Assembly (NCBI RefSeq): GCF_041242975.1
Contig: NZ_CP162488.1
Coordinates: 2,098,001 to 2,162,000, forward strand
DNA: 64,000 bases
Source: Xanthomonas sp. DAR 35659
Lineage (GTDB): Bacteria; Pseudomonadota; Gammaproteobacteria; Xanthomonadales; Xanthomonadaceae
Direction of reading: 5' to 3'
Below the pieces are notes generated by a model. It ran no database searches. It was given only the letters and a program-made list of their open reading frames with translations, and was not told the DNA's origin. The position numbers were made by a program, and so were the translations under genes. Below, piece after piece: positions 22,957 through 31,987 of this stretch (the first letter of the stretch is position 1; the number at the start of each line of letters is the position of its first letter).

Positions 22957-23489
22957 CTGGGAATGGGGAATGGGGATTCGGGATTGGTAAAAGCGGATTC
23001 CGGGGCTGGCGATATGGCTGTGAACCAGCCCATCACGGGATCAGCCCGAGTTGCGGCCTCGGCCGTCGTGCGTACGGATGCGCAGTGGCAGCTTGGTGAC
23101 CTGTGCGGCGTGAGGGCAAATCTTTAGTGCCCTGCTTGCGCCACAATGAGCCGGATCAAGCCCGATGCAGCTTGCCCTGTAGTAGCGGCTTCAGCCGCGA
23201 CAGGCGTACTGGAACGTCTCGTCGCGTTTGGAACCGCTCATACAGCACATGAGCCGTAGTTGTTAGAAGTGCCCTTGAATCGCATCGGCCCGTGCGCGAT
23301 TGCCTAGGAGCGACGGCGGGATCGCGACCAGGCCGCGGGCTTCGACGGTCTACGCCGCTGCAGTGTGGATACTGAAACGGCGGCGTGTTGCGGCGTCGAT
23401 AGCCTCTGGCACCGGGGGCGATCAGGCCTCTCCTGCACAGTTTCTCGTCCGACTGCGCGCAGGTACCGGCGCGTTGCGCGCCGCGCACG
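22957..23489. repeat. 533-bp gene-free stretch with two repeat families
   Basis: Directly after the puuC stop there is a copy of the GGAATGGGGATTCGGGATTGG repeat family (about 22960-22986, here in GGGAAT orientation). A REP variant with GTAGTAGC in place of GTAGGAGC lies at 23177-23203 and is followed by GGAACGTCTCGTCGCG, similar to the flank of the REP at 27628. The rest shows no open frame with coding character, no terminator and no RNA gene that I can recognise. Confidence 0.7.
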
Positions 23490-24575
23490 TCAGCCCGCGT
23501 TGCCCAGCAGCGGTTGCAGCGTCGGTTCCAGTTCGCGCCGGCGCCAGCCGGCCAGCGGCTGCGGCCATTGGCCGCTTTCCAGCAGCGCTTCCAGGTGCTT
23601 GCGCGAGGCGAGCAGGCCGTCGGCCAGGCCGAGTTCGGCGCTGCGCGCGGATACCGCGTCCTGCAGGCGCTTCAATGCGGCCTTGTTGTCGTCGCTGGCG
23701 GCCAGCGCCAGCGGCGCCTCGTCCTCGTCCGGCAAGGGCGTGGTCAGCGCCTGCCACAACGCGTCGCCGAGCTTGCGCGGCGCCTTGGGATGCTTGTCGA
23801 GCACGCCCTGCAGCGCCTGGCGGTCGGCCGGCGGCACGCGCGCCAGGGTGGCGGCCAGTTCGTTGTCCAGGATCCAGCTGCGCGGCTTGTCGCTGTGCCG
23901 GGCCTGCGCGTCGCGCCAGCGCAGCAGGCGCAGCAGGCGCCGCTGCGACGGCCGATCCATGAATTGCGCCGCGCGCATGCCCAGGTGCGGCCAGCGCTCG
24001 CCCTCGTCGTGCTCGACGGTGCCGAGCAGGCGCTCGCCGTCCTCGTGCAGCCAGGCGTCGCGGCCCAGCGCCTGCAAGCGCTGCTGCAAGGCGTCGTGGA
24101 TCGCGAACAGATGGCGCACGTCGTCGGCGGCGTACTCCAGTTGCGCCGGCGACAGCGGGCGGCGCAGCCAGTCCGAGCGCGTCTCGCCCTTGGCCAGGTG
24201 CACGCCGGTGATCTCCAGCACCAGTTTCTGGTAGCCCATGCCGGCGCCGAGGCCGGCCAGGCCGGCGCCGATCTGGGTGTCGAACAGCGGCCGCGGCAGC
24301 GTGCCGCAGGCGCACTTGAACGCCACCAGGTCTTCGCTGGCGCTGTGCATGACCTTGAGGATGGCCGGGTCCGCCAGCCACGGCGCCAGCGCCTGCGGCA
24401 TGCCGGGGATCAGCGGATCGATCAGCAGGATCTCGTCGGCCACCGCCATCTGCACCAGCGCCAGTTGCGGCCAGTAGGTGCGTTCGCGGACGAATTCGGT
24501 ATCCAGGCCGATCCGGGCGGGGCGCTGCGCCAGTCGCTCGGCCAGCTCGGCGGGTTGCTTGATCCAATAGGGCAC
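23490..24575 (-). CDS. rnd: ribonuclease D
   Basis: A 361-residue 3'-5' exoribonuclease that trims tRNA and small RNA precursors. The DEDD exonuclease domain holds GLDTEFVRERTYWPQLALVQ (motif Exo I, Asp-Thr-Glu near residues 24-26), a middle Asp in KVMHSASEDL (Exo II) and YAADDV (Exo III, Tyr and Asp). An HRDC domain follows (about 210-290). A GTG at 24575 serves as start, preceded by GGAAACCAC; the first motif requires a start about here. It diverges from the lipoprotein gene at 24678. Length and motifs are standard. Confidence 0.93.
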   Translation of the reverse strand: MPYWIKQPAELAERLAQRPARIGLDTEFVRERTYWPQLALVQMAVADEILLIDPLIPGMPQALAPWLADPAILKVMHSASEDLVAFKCACGTLPRPLFDTQIGAGLAGLGAGMGYQKLVLEITGVHLAKGETRSDWLRRPLSPAQLEYAADDVRHLFAIHDALQQRLQALGRDAWLHEDGERLLGTVEHDEGERWPHLGMRAAQFMDRPSQRRLLRLLRWRDAQARHSDKPRSWILDNELAATLARVPPADRQALQGVLDKHPKAPRKLGDALWQALTTPLPDEDEAPLALAASDDNKAALKRLQDAVSARSAELGLADGLLASRKHLEALLESGQWPQPLAGWRRRELEPTLQPLLGNAG

Positions 24576-24677
24576 GTGGTTTCCGTCGAATGCAGGGTTT
24601 GCTCAGGCAGGCGAGAATAGCCTAACGTCGGCCCGCCGGCCGCACGGACGGGATGGCGCGAGCGCTATCGAAAGGCA

Positions 24678-26576
24678 ATGTCGTTGGGAGGAAGCGTGCG
24701 CACGAGCGGCCCTGTGATCGTCTGGACCCTGCTGGCCGCGCTGCTCGGCGGCTGTACGGGGCAGGCGCCCGCGCCCGCGCCCGCGCCGTCGGCGCCCGCC
24801 AAGCCAGCCGCCGCGCCCGCGGCCGCGGCCAAGCCGGTGCAGGCGCCCAGCGTCACCATCGGTGGCGAGGACGCGGCCGAGACGGTGGCGCGCTGGCAGC
24901 CGCCGCTGCCCACGCTGGCGCGCGGCGGCCTGGCCCAGGCCCGCCGCGACGCCGCGCGCGCGCTGGCCGAGGACCGCCTGTTCGAGGACGCGCACGCGGC
25001 GATCCCGCTGTACCTGGCGATCCGCGCGCTGGCGCCGCAGGACCCGGCCGCGCGCGCCGGGCTGCGCAAGGCGCGGCTGCGGCTGCTGCAGCGCGGCGAT
25101 GCGCTGTTGCAGACGCAGGAGCAGCAGGCGCAGGCGCTGGAGCAGGCCGGCCGCATCGCGATGGTGGCGATGACGCTGGACGCCGACGATCCGGCGGTGC
25201 GGCGCCTGCAGCAACGGGTGGAACTGGCGCAGCGGGTGCTGGCCTACAACCGCGCCGGCGAGGAGGACCTGCGCGCCGGTCGCCTGGGCGAGGACGGCAA
25301 TGGCGCGCTGGCCAATTTCCACGAAGCGCTGCAACTCGATGGCAGCGACGCGCGCGCGCGGCAAGGCGTGGCGGCGGTGGAGAGTGCGCTGATCCGCCGC
25401 GCCGAAGCGGCCGCGGCGGGGGCCGATTTCGCCGCCGCCGGCAGTTGGTTGGCGCGCGCGGCGCGCATCCGCGACGACGCCGCCACCGTGCGCGATGCGC
25501 GCCTGCGGGTGGAGGCCGTGCGCAACGCGCGCATCGCCGGCCTGCGCGATGCCGGCCTGCGCGACCTGGCCACGCCGGCCGGGTTGAAGGCCGCGCGCGA
25601 GAAACTGGGCGAGGTGCTGCGCATCGCCGACCCGGGCGATCCGGTCGCGGCGATGCTGCGCGAGCGCATCGACCTGGCCACCCACTACGGCAGTTTCCGT
25701 CCGGGCCAGGTGTTCACCGACGGCATGAGCAGCGGCGAGCGCGGGCCGCAGATGATCGTGGTGCCGCACGGCGGTTTCCGCATGGGGGCCGGCGCCAGCG
25801 AGCCGGGCGCGGCACCGGCGGAGCAGCCGCAGCACTACGTGCGCTTCGAGCGCGGCTTCGCGATGTCGATCACCGAGGTCACGGTGGCCGAGTTCCGCCG
25901 TTTCGTCGAGGCCAGCGGCGCGCGGCCGCGCGCGACCCGGCGCGGGCATTCGATCGTCTACGACGAGCGCAGCGGCAACTTCGTGCGCCGCAGCGGCGTG
26001 GATTGGCAGTCGGACTACAACGGCGCGCGCGCCGCGCCGAACAGCCCGGTGATGCACGTCAGCGTGCGCGATGCCGAAGCCTACGCGGCCTGGTTGTCGG
26101 CGCAGACCGGGCGCCACTACCGGCTGCCCAGCGAGGCCGAGTTCGAGTATGCGTTGCGCGCCGGCAACCGCGGCCGCTATCCGTGGGGCAATGCCGGCAT
26201 CCCGCCGCGCGGCGCCGGCAACTTCACCGGCAGCGGCGACGTCTCGCCCAGCGGCCGCCACTGGAACAACGCCTTCGTCGGTTACGCCGACGGCTTCTGG
26301 GGGCCGGCGCCGGTGGCCAGCTTCAAGGCCAATGCCTGGGGCCTGCACGACATGGGCGGCAACCTCAGTGAGTGGGTCGCCGATTGCTGGCATTCCAGCT
26401 ACCGCCGCGCGCCCGCCGACGGCAACGCCTGGTTCAACCCCGGATGCCGCTCGCGGGTGGTGCGCGGCGGCAACTGGGCCAATGCGCCGGAGCAGACCCG
26501 GGCCGCCTGGCGGCTGATGCAGGACTCCGACACCACCAGCGCCCGGGTCGGTTTCCGCCTGGTGCGCGGAATTTGA
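24678..26576 (+). CDS. lipoprotein with C-terminal formylglycine-generating-enzyme (SUMF1) domain
   Basis: A 632-residue envelope protein. A lipoprotein signal ends in LLGGC (Cys near residue 26) and is followed by a Pro/Ala-rich spacer. Residues about 90-340 are helical and rich in Ala and Arg, with a TPR-like look (RALAPQDPAARAGLRKARLRL). The SUMF1/EgtB/PvdO-type domain fills about 355-632: MVVPHGGFRMGA-like opening, MSITEVTVAEFRRFVEAS, RLPSEAEFEYALRAG, PWGN, GLHDMGGNLSEWV and RGGNW. The two catalytic Cys of true formylglycine enzymes are not evident, so it may bind rather than oxidise. The M48 protease gene follows 81 bp later on the same strand. Confidence 0.85.
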   Translation: MSLGGSVRTSGPVIVWTLLAALLGGCTGQAPAPAPAPSAPAKPAAAPAAAAKPVQAPSVTIGGEDAAETVARWQPPLPTLARGGLAQARRDAARALAEDRLFEDAHAAIPLYLAIRALAPQDPAARAGLRKARLRLLQRGDALLQTQEQQAQALEQAGRIAMVAMTLDADDPAVRRLQQRVELAQRVLAYNRAGEEDLRAGRLGEDGNGALANFHEALQLDGSDARARQGVAAVESALIRRAEAAAAGADFAAAGSWLARAARIRDDAATVRDARLRVEAVRNARIAGLRDAGLRDLATPAGLKAAREKLGEVLRIADPGDPVAAMLRERIDLATHYGSFRPGQVFTDGMSSGERGPQMIVVPHGGFRMGAGASEPGAAPAEQPQHYVRFERGFAMSITEVTVAEFRRFVEASGARPRATRRGHSIVYDERSGNFVRRSGVDWQSDYNGARAAPNSPVMHVSVRDAEAYAAWLSAQTGRHYRLPSEAEFEYALRAGNRGRYPWGNAGIPPRGAGNFTGSGDVSPSGRHWNNAFVGYADGFWGPAPVASFKANAWGLHDMGGNLSEWVADCWHSSYRRAPADGNAWFNPGCRSRVVRGGNWANAPEQTRAAWRLMQDSDTTSARVGFRLVRGI

Positions 26577-26657
26577 CGCGGCCGCGCGCGCGGCGTGGGT
26601 ACAGTGCCTTCACCGGCCGGCATCCTCGCCGCCGACCAGCCAGCAAGGGGATGGGAC

Positions 26658-27569
26658 ATGAGCAACGTCTTCGGCCGCCAGGGCGGGGAACAGGGCGGTA
26701 GCCGGCGCGGGCCGCTGGGCGGCATCCGCTGGCTGGTGCTGCTCGGTTTCGCGGTGTATGCCGGGTTCTACTGGTTCTCCAACCGCAGCGAGGATCCGTA
26801 CACCGGCGAGAAGGTGCTGATCGACAATTCGCTCGGCGTCGAGGACGAGAAGGCGCTGGGCCTGCAGGCCTACCGGGAAATCCTGGCGCAGGAGCGTCCG
26901 GTCGATCCGCAATCGCAGGTGGCGCAGCAGGTGCGCGCGATCGCGCAGCGGCTGATCGCCAAGGTCGATGTGGTCGAGGACGCGCTGGCCGCCGAGCACG
27001 GCATGCAGGCCAAGCACTACGCGCGCGGCTTCGACTGGGACGTCAACGTGATCGAATCCGAGCAGGCCAATGCGTTCTGCCTGCCCGGCGGCAAGATGGC
27101 GGTCTACACCGGCCTGCTGCCTGTGGCCAAGAACGCCGATGCGATGGCGGTGGTGATGGGCCACGAGATCGCGCATGCGCTGCTGCGCCACGGTGCGCAG
27201 CGGATGGCGCAGCAGAAGCTGACCCAGATCGGACAGATGGCCGGCGCGGCCAGCGGCATGGATCCGCAACAACAGCAGATGGCGATGGCGGCGATGGGTT
27301 ACGGCTACCTGCTGCCGTACGCGCGCGGCCACGAGACCCAGGCCGACGAGGTCGGACTGATGCTGGCCGCGGCAGCCTGCTTCGACCCGCAGGAAGCGGT
27401 GCCGCTGTGGCAGCGGATGAGTGCCAGCAGCGGTGGCCAGGCGCCGCCGGAGTTCGCGTCCACCCATCCCAATCCGGGGACGCGGATCCAGAACCTGCAG
27501 GCGATGATGCCCAAGGCGATGGAGTACCGGCAGCGCTTTTGCGAATCGGCGCAGACAGCGCAGCGTTGA
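26658..27569 (+). CDS. M48 family metallopeptidase, membrane-anchored
   Basis: A 303-residue zinc protease. After a short basic N-terminus comes one membrane segment (about residues 24-40, WLVLLGFAVYAGFYWF). The periplasmic M48 domain has the zinc-binding HEIAH in VVMGHEIAHALLRHG and the third ligand Glu in GHETQADEVGL; the segment NAFCLPGGKMAVYTGLLP before HEIAH is typical of the BepA/LoiP-type group that controls outer-membrane protein quality. The ATG at 26658 has a GGGGATGGGA region before it; a longer frame upstream is not conserved. It is likely co-transcribed with the upstream SUMF1-domain lipoprotein. Confidence 0.92.
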   Translation: MSNVFGRQGGEQGGSRRGPLGGIRWLVLLGFAVYAGFYWFSNRSEDPYTGEKVLIDNSLGVEDEKALGLQAYREILAQERPVDPQSQVAQQVRAIAQRLIAKVDVVEDALAAEHGMQAKHYARGFDWDVNVIESEQANAFCLPGGKMAVYTGLLPVAKNADAMAVVMGHEIAHALLRHGAQRMAQQKLTQIGQMAGAASGMDPQQQQMAMAAMGYGYLLPYARGHETQADEVGLMLAAAACFDPQEAVPLWQRMSASSGGQAPPEFASTHPNPGTRIQNLQAMMPKAMEYRQRFCESAQTAQR

Positions 27570-27627
27570 GGAGGGTGGAAGGTGCCGCGGGCGACTGTAG
27601 ATGAGCCCCAGTAACGTCGAAAGCGTC

Positions 27628-27652
27628 CTGTAGGAGCGGCTTCAGCCGCGAC
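27628..27652 (+). repeat. REP element (GTAGGAGCGGCTTCAGCCGC type)
   Basis: A single REP lies between the convergent protease and VWA genes, a position where it may help end both transcripts. It is followed by GGAACGCCTCGTCGCG, which resembles the flank of the REP variant at 23177, so the mobile unit may be longer than the palindrome. No other gene lies in 27570-27808. Confidence 0.85.
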
Positions 27653-27808
27653 GGGCTCTACCAGGAACGCCTCGTCGCGGGTGAATTCTCCCTCAAGGCA
27701 AACTGCCTCCGGCTTGATTGCGGCGAAAGCGGGCTATCAGAGGTGCCCTGTAGGCGTCTTCGCCGGGCGGCGCACGCCAGCGTGCGCCGCCGCCCGTGCA
27801 TGCCGGGC

Positions 27809-29662
27809 TCAGCGCGTATGCGCCGGCATCGCCGCGGCCGCGGCGTCCACGGCCGCATCCGCTGCGGCGGCGGCCGCATCGGCTGCGGTCTGCGCGTCCG
27901 CCGCTCGCGGCGTGGCCAGGCGCTCCCCGAGTCCCAGCAGTTCGACGAACTCGCGCCGGCTGCCGTTGCGATCCTCGCCGATCGCCGCGCGCGCCGCGGC
28001 GGTCACTCCCGCCCAATCCCAGCCATCGATGTGGCTGCCGCCGCGCAACAGGTCGGCATAGGCGGCGACCGCGGCGGCGAAACGCAGGTCCATGCTCGGC
28101 CGCGCCGTCGGCGTCGCCGCGATCGTGCTCTGCAGCAGGCGGCTGCGCTGCTGCCCGGGCAGCTTGTAGCGCAGCCGCAACTGCCCCAGTTCGCCGGCAT
28201 GCAGCGCCGTCTTCGCAGGTGCCTGGTCGGCATAGCGTAGCGCCGGCAGCCGCTGCGCGGTGCTGCCCACCGGGGTGATCTCGTACAGCGCGGTGACGCT
28301 GTGCCCGGCGCCGATGTCGCCGGCATCGACCTTGTCGTTGGCGAAGTCCTCGCGCGCCAGCATCCGGTTCTCGTAGCCGATCAGGCGGTACTCGGCGACC
28401 TGCGCGGGATTGAACTCGACCTGGATCTTGACGTCGCGGGCGATGGTCAGCAGCGTGGCCTGCATCTGCTGCACCAGCACCTTGTGCGCCTCGCGCGCCG
28501 AATCGATGTAGGCATGGGCGCCATCGCCGACATCGGCCAGGCGCTCGGCCATCGCGTCGTTGTAGTTGCCGCTGCCGAAGCCGAGCGTGCTCAGCGCCAC
28601 GCCGCTGCGGCGCTGGTCGGCGACCAGGGTCTCCAGCGCGCCGCGATCGATCGTGCCGACGTTGAAGTCGCCGTCGGTGGCCAGGATCACCCGGTTGCTG
28701 CCGCCGGGGATGAAGCTCTGGCGCGCGGTGGCATAGGCCAGGCGGATGCCGTCGCCGCCGTTGGTGCTGCCGCCGGCCTGCAACCGCTCCAGCGCCGCCA
28801 GGATCTCGGCATGGCGGTCGCCGGGCGTCGGCGGCAGCACCAGTCCGGCCGAGCCGGCGTAGACCACGATCGACACCCGGTCTTGCGCGCGTAGCTGCGG
28901 CACCAGCATGGCGAAGGCCTGCTTGAGCAGCGGCAGCTTGTCCGCGGACTCCATCGAGCCGGAGGTGTCGATCAGGAACACCAGGTTCGACGGCGGCAGC
29001 GCCTTGCGCGGGACGTCATAGCCCTTGATGCCGATCATCAGCAGTTGCCGCTGCGGGTTCCAGGGCGCGGCGGCCAGTTCGGTGGTGACGCGGAACGGCG
29101 TGTCGGTGCCGAGCGGCGCCGGGTGCGCGTAGTCGAAGTAGTTGATGAATTCCTCCGCGCGCACCGCATCGGCGGGCGGGCGCTGGCCGTCGCGCAGCAT
29201 GCGTCGCACGTTGGTGTAGCTGCCGGTGTCCACGTCGATGGAGAAGGTGGACAGCGGCTGCTCGCGCGCGCTGTGCACCGGATTGTCCGTCGGGTGTTCG
29301 TAGTGTTCGCGGTCGAGCGGCGGCTGCGCCGTCGCCGCCATGGGCAGGCGCACATCGCTTTGCGCACTGTTGGCCGACAAACGTACCAGCATGTGCGCGG
29401 ATGGCGCGGAAGGCGCCGGAGGCGCCGGAGGCGCGGGCGAGCTCACCATACGTGGTTGTGTGGGTTCGGGCAGGCGCGCCGCGTCCGCAGGGGCGGCGGG
29501 CGCTGCGGTGGTGGCGATTGGCGTGGTTGCCGGTGCCGATGCCGTCGTCGAGGCCGGGGCGCGTGTGGCGCCGCGCTCGTCGCTGGCGGTGGTGCTGCAG
29601 CCTGCCAATAGCGCGACGAGGATCAGGGCAGGCAGGGGGGAACGGGATGGGCGTGGCGACAT
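27809..29662 (-). CDS. VWA-domain lipoprotein, YfbK-like
   Basis: A 617-residue lipoprotein: signal ALILVALLAGC (Cys near residue 22) followed by a Thr/Ala/Pro-rich low-complexity spacer to about 110. A YfbK-type N-terminal module (HPTDNPVHSAREQPLSTFSIDVD, broken here as FSIDVDTGSYTNVRRML) comes next, then a von Willebrand A domain with the metal-binding MIDAS motif DTSGSM and ATDGDFN, then the C-terminal DUF3520-type region ending near residue 590. It presumably faces the periplasm and makes metal-dependent protein contacts; partners are unknown. The start ATG at 29662 was chosen for the lipoprotein signal; the frame upstream has no coding support. Confidence 0.9.
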   Translation of the reverse strand: MSPRPSRSPLPALILVALLAGCSTTASDERGATRAPASTTASAPATTPIATTAAPAAPADAARLPEPTQPRMVSSPAPPAPPAPSAPSAHMLVRLSANSAQSDVRLPMAATAQPPLDREHYEHPTDNPVHSAREQPLSTFSIDVDTGSYTNVRRMLRDGQRPPADAVRAEEFINYFDYAHPAPLGTDTPFRVTTELAAAPWNPQRQLLMIGIKGYDVPRKALPPSNLVFLIDTSGSMESADKLPLLKQAFAMLVPQLRAQDRVSIVVYAGSAGLVLPPTPGDRHAEILAALERLQAGGSTNGGDGIRLAYATARQSFIPGGSNRVILATDGDFNVGTIDRGALETLVADQRRSGVALSTLGFGSGNYNDAMAERLADVGDGAHAYIDSAREAHKVLVQQMQATLLTIARDVKIQVEFNPAQVAEYRLIGYENRMLAREDFANDKVDAGDIGAGHSVTALYEITPVGSTAQRLPALRYADQAPAKTALHAGELGQLRLRYKLPGQQRSRLLQSTIAATPTARPSMDLRFAAAVAAYADLLRGGSHIDGWDWAGVTAAARAAIGEDRNGSRREFVELLGLGERLATPRAADAQTAADAAAAAADAAVDAAAAAMPAHTR

Positions 29663-29850
29663 GATGGGCACTCGGTGTGGGTCCGAGGCAACAAACGCGC
29701 GAATGCCGGCATCGGGGTTGAGCCTCGGCGCGGCGGACGCGCGGCGTCGCTGGCCGATGCCGCCCAGGACCTGAATGTGGTGCGGGGGCGGGCCTCGGAC
29801 CCGGCCCGCGGCGGGTGCATCATGTGCCGACCGTACCGGGAGCCCTCGCC

Positions 29851-30336
29851 ATGCCACGCCTCTTGCTGTCACTGCTCGCACTGGCCGCGCTGGCCGGCTG
29901 CGCGACCAACCGGCTCAGCGACGACGAGCGCCTAGCGCTGTACCGCGCCCACGCGGCCGCGCCGGTGCGCGATTTCCAATACTTCAACCGGCTCAGCGGC
30001 TGGACCGCGCTCGGCGACAGCGCGCTGGCGGTGTGGACGCGCCCGAACCAGGCCTATCTGCTGGAGCTGACCGGGCGCTGCGTGGACCTGGATTTCGCGC
30101 CCACGATCGCCATCACCCACTTCGGCAACCGGGTCTCGGCGCGGTTGGACGACGTGCTGGTCTTCGGCGGCGCATCGCCCACCATTCGCCTGCCGTGCCG
30201 TATCCAGAGCATCCGCCCGCTGGACGTGAAGGCGCTGCGTATCTCGGAAAAGGAGTTGCGCGAGGCCAAGGTGCAGGAGCGGGCGGAGCAGGCGCAGGAG
30301 CAGAAGGCCGGCGATGCGACGGCGACGGGCGAATAG
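29851..30336 (+). CDS. DUF6491-like lipoprotein
   Basis: A 161-residue protein with a lipoprotein signal LLALAALAGC (Cys near residue 17). The mature part contains a central segment LTGRCVDLDFAPTIAITHFGNRVSARLDDVLVFG and a further RLPCRIQSIRPLDVKALR, so two Cys may pair in the periplasm. The C-terminus is a charged Glu/Gln/Ala helix. The pattern matches a small Xanthomonadaceae family that I know as DUF6491; no function is established. A GGGAG lies 10 bases before the ATG at 29851. The gene diverges from the VWA lipoprotein gene with about 190 bp between them. Confidence 0.75.
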   Translation: MPRLLLSLLALAALAGCATNRLSDDERLALYRAHAAAPVRDFQYFNRLSGWTALGDSALAVWTRPNQAYLLELTGRCVDLDFAPTIAITHFGNRVSARLDDVLVFGGASPTIRLPCRIQSIRPLDVKALRISEKELREAKVQERAEQAQEQKAGDATATGE

Positions 30337-30945
30337 GGCACTGGAGGTCGCTGGGTGAGGGGCGTTGGGCCTTCACCTGGATCCTGCGGGCAAGGCGCTG
30401 CTGGCGGATGCGAGGCCTTTTGTCAGCGCTGGCGCAGCGCGCTGCGAACCATGGGAGGTGTGGTTCTGCGCCGCTGCACCGTCGGCGGATGCGAAGTTGC
30501 GCTGTGGTGTGACGCGATGGCGGGTCCGATTTGTTCTCTATGAAAACGACTTTCGCGATGGGCGATAGTGCCTGTCGCGGCTGAAGCCGCTCCTACAGCG
30601 GCATGCAACGCGCGGCCATCCCAACGCCCGCATCCAGCCTCCAATCCCCATTCCCGATTCCCCAATCCCGGCTCTGTGCGATAGTGCCTGTCGCGGCTGA
30701 AGCCGCTCCTACAGCGGCATGTGACGCGCGGCGATCCCAACGTCTGCATCCAGCCCCCAATCCCCATTCCCGATTCCCCAATCCCGGCTCTCTGCGATGG
30801 CGCCTGTCGCGGCTGAAGCCGCTCCTACAGGACTCCGCTGCTTTCTGTAGGAGCGGCTTCAGCCGCGACCGCCTGCACTCGCATCAGCCTCTGAACGTAA
30901 GTCCACGACCCAAGCAGCGGCCAATCAAGCGACGCCGCGCTCGGC
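30337..30945. repeat. gene-free stretch with a 116-bp tandem array of REP and CCCATTCCC repeats
   Basis: From about 30563 a 116-bp unit is repeated: REP in reverse orientation (30572-30598, 30688-30714, 30804-30830) followed by a GCATGNNACGCGCGGC linker and a CCCATTCCCGATTCCCC element (about 30640-30675 and 30757-30792). The third unit stops after its REP, and a fourth REP in forward orientation (30845-30869) forms an inverted pair with it. The first 220 bases (30337-30560) show no convincing gene. The array lies downstream of two convergent genes. Confidence 0.85.
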
Positions 30946-31845
30946 CTATTCGTCCAGCCGCAACGTCAGGCACTTCGCCGCGCCGCCGGCCTTGAGGAAT
31001 TCGTCCAGCGGGGTCTGCACCACGCGGTAGCCGATGGCCGCCAAGGCGGCGCACAGGTCGGGCGAGGCGCGATTGAGCAGCAGGGTATCGTCCAGGTCCA
31101 CCGCGTTGCAGGCGAAGGCGAGGGCGTCGGCCTCGCCGACGGCGATGCGTCGCGACGCCGGGATGTGCTGGACGATCGCCTGCTGCGCGTCGGCGTCGAA
31201 TGCGGCCGGGTAGTACAGCAGGTAGCCGTCGCGCAGTGGGCAGAAGCAGGTGTCCAGGTGATAGAAGCGCGCGTCGACCAAGCGCAGCGGTACCACCTCG
31301 ATGTCCAGCAGGTCGGTCAGTTCGTGCGCGGCGGCCAGGTCGCTGCGGTGGCCGTGGCCCATCCACAGCCGGCGCGTGCCGCGGTCCAGCAGCGCGTCGC
31401 CGGCGCCTTCGAAGTACACCTGCTCGGGCAGTTCGAGAATGCGCAGGCCGGCCTGGCGGCACCAGGCGGTGAACAGCGCTTCCTCGCCACGGCGTTCGGC
31501 GTGGCGGAAGCGGCTGGGGACGAAGCGGTCGCCGAGCACCAGCCCGGCGTTGGCGCTGAACACCATGTCCGGCAGGCCCGGGGCGGCGGGGATGCACTCG
31601 ACCCGGGCGCCAGCGTCCTCGGCCGCGGCCACCAGCGCGTTCCACTGCGCTTGCGCGCGCTCGCGGCTGGCCGCATGGACGTTGCCTTCCATCCATGGGT
31701 TGATCACGTAGTCCACCGCGAAGTGCCGCGGCGCGCACATCAGCAGGCGATGGCCGCCCTGCGCGCCGGACTGCGGCGACAGCTCGGCGAGCGCCGTGTC
31801 CGCATCGTGTTCGACCATGCTCCCCGCGCCGAATTTCTCGATCAT
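30946..31845 (-). CDS. arginine-deiminase/dimethylargininase superfamily hydrolase
   Basis: A 299-residue enzyme of the amidinotransferase/deiminase (pentein) fold. It keeps the catalytic set: Asp/Glu in YFEGAGDALL, His196 in FYHLDTCFCPL and the nucleophile Cys292 in GGAAKCLTLRL close to the C-terminus. The segment MVFSANAGLVLGDRFVPSRF is shared with citrulline/arginine-utilisation hydrolases of the CtlX type. It should hydrolyse a guanidino or ureido compound such as arginine, N-methylarginine or citrulline; the exact substrate is not decided by these motifs. Two starts are possible, ATG 31845 and ATG 31818; the first has GGAG further away. No operon partner is seen. Confidence 0.8.
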   Translation of the reverse strand: MIEKFGAGSMVEHDADTALAELSPQSGAQGGHRLLMCAPRHFAVDYVINPWMEGNVHAASRERAQAQWNALVAAAEDAGARVECIPAAPGLPDMVFSANAGLVLGDRFVPSRFRHAERRGEEALFTAWCRQAGLRILELPEQVYFEGAGDALLDRGTRRLWMGHGHRSDLAAAHELTDLLDIEVVPLRLVDARFYHLDTCFCPLRDGYLLYYPAAFDADAQQAIVQHIPASRRIAVGEADALAFACNAVDLDDTLLLNRASPDLCAALAAIGYRVVQTPLDEFLKAGGAAKCLTLRLDE

Positions 31846-31911
31846 GCCGGCTTCGCTCCGTGCTGGTGATGCGCGAACGCTAGCGCGGGCGTGTTGCGGG
31901 CGCGTGTCTGT

Positions 31912-31955
31912 GGAGAGCCGGGATTGGGGATGGGGGATTCGGGATGGGGAGGCGG
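31912..31955 (-). repeat. CCCATTCCC-type repeat copy
   Basis: A degenerate copy of the AGAGCCGGGATTGGGGA element, with an extra G run (GGGATGGGGGATTCGGGATGGGG). It lies upstream of the arginine-hydrolase gene and downstream of the AhpD-like gene, in opposite orientation to the copies at 30640 and 30757. Confidence 0.65.
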
Positions 31956-31987
31956 GCGACGTCGTGGTGCGTCGCCCGCGCTTGCGC

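Noticed and set aside
23254..23275. A GTTAGAAG string near 23262 considered as a second integron core site
   Set aside because: No R'', L'' or inner palindrome nearby, and no AT-rich gene follows; attC structure is absent.
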